Below, one piece after another: positions 53,535-53,593 of a DNA stretch of 53,593 nt (position 1 is the stretch's first letter; the number at the start of each line of letters is the position of its first letter). Position numbers and translations under genes: made by a program. The notes below the pieces were generated by a model. The model was given only the letters and a program-made list of their open reading frames with translations, was not told the origin of the DNA and searched no databases. The stretch lies in NCBI GenBank assembly GCA_030065815.1, contig JASJCU010000009.1:1-53593 (forward strand), read 5' to 3'. The stretch comes from Gammaproteobacteria bacterium (GTDB lineage Bacteria > Pseudomonadota > Gammaproteobacteria > Chromatiales > Chromatiaceae).

Positions 53535-53593
53535 TCGCCGACACGCTCCAGGCCGAGCAGGCGATTGTCGGCGTCGACGACGATCTCGAACAG
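53531..53593 (-). CDS. 3' end of a minus-strand gene
   Basis: The last 20 codons and a TAG stop, read from the right edge: LFEIVVDADNRLLGLERVGD. It converges on the glycosyltransferase gene and overlaps its end by three bases. Too little is visible to identify the protein. Confidence 0.5.
   Translation of the reverse strand: MFEIVVDADNRLLGLERVGD

Overview
The window is high-GC bacterial chromosome, most likely from a sulfur-oxidising gammaproteobacterium of Chromatiales-like type. The pointers are a two-gene soxAX unit, a VPLPA-type exosortase substrate, an 870-residue NdvB-like beta-1,3-glucan synthase, an EF-G-like second GTPase and katG. No rRNA, tRNA, IS element or CRISPR array was seen. 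The species assignment is inference only.

Region 1 (1-12148) is a C3-sulfonate catabolic locus. It opens with the end of a TRAP large permease (DctM/HpsM-like) and a GntR/UTRA repressor gene. Two inverted-repeat operators separate the repressor from one tightly packed plus-strand gene run: suyA, suyB (sulfolactate sulfo-lyase), hpsN (DHPS 3-dehydrogenase of HisD fold), an SDR and a zinc alcohol dehydrogenase (HpsP/HpsO-like), a tripartite tricarboxylate transporter (SlcHFG-like), slcC and comC (the S- and R-sulfolactate dehydrogenases), and a tartrate/isopropylmalate dehydrogenase-family enzyme. Read together: 2,3-dihydroxypropane-1-sulfonate and both sulfolactate enantiomers are imported, converted to (R)-sulfolactate, and cleaved to pyruvate and sulfite.

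Region 2 (12793-25547) is mixed: a LysE exporter, a VPLPA-CTERM-like secreted protein, a small DUF6164-like membrane protein, a TetR/SDR divergent pair with paired operators, katG with an OxyR-type site, a secreted amidohydrolase, a one-domain voltage-gated channel with an unusually acidic filter, a SulP transporter, a periplasmic OB-fold-like protein and a Tat-type thioredoxin.

Region 3 (25847-42140) has a selenium theme. A PhnD-like binding protein, ATPase and fused double permease form an ABC transporter of the putative selenate type. Further on lie a flavoprotein-SelD fusion (senC role), an EgtB-like enzyme (senA) and a TIGR04348-type glycosyltransferase (senB), which together match the recently described selenoneine pathway. 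Between them lie an NdvB-like glucan synthase, a methyltransferase / ATP-grasp / methyltransferase block and an LTA-synthase-like sulfatase-fold protein.

Region 4 (42296-53593) holds an unknown protein convergent with senB, soxA-soxX with promoter and terminator, an EF-G-like GTPase, a small double-glycine-leader-like peptide gene, an alpha/beta-hydrolase-thioredoxin fusion, a CoA-type Nudix hydrolase, an alkaline-phosphatase-superfamily phosphodiesterase, a DUF3524/QTMAN-like glycosyltransferase and the 3' end of a minus-strand gene. Several genes end in long GC hairpins without a T-run.
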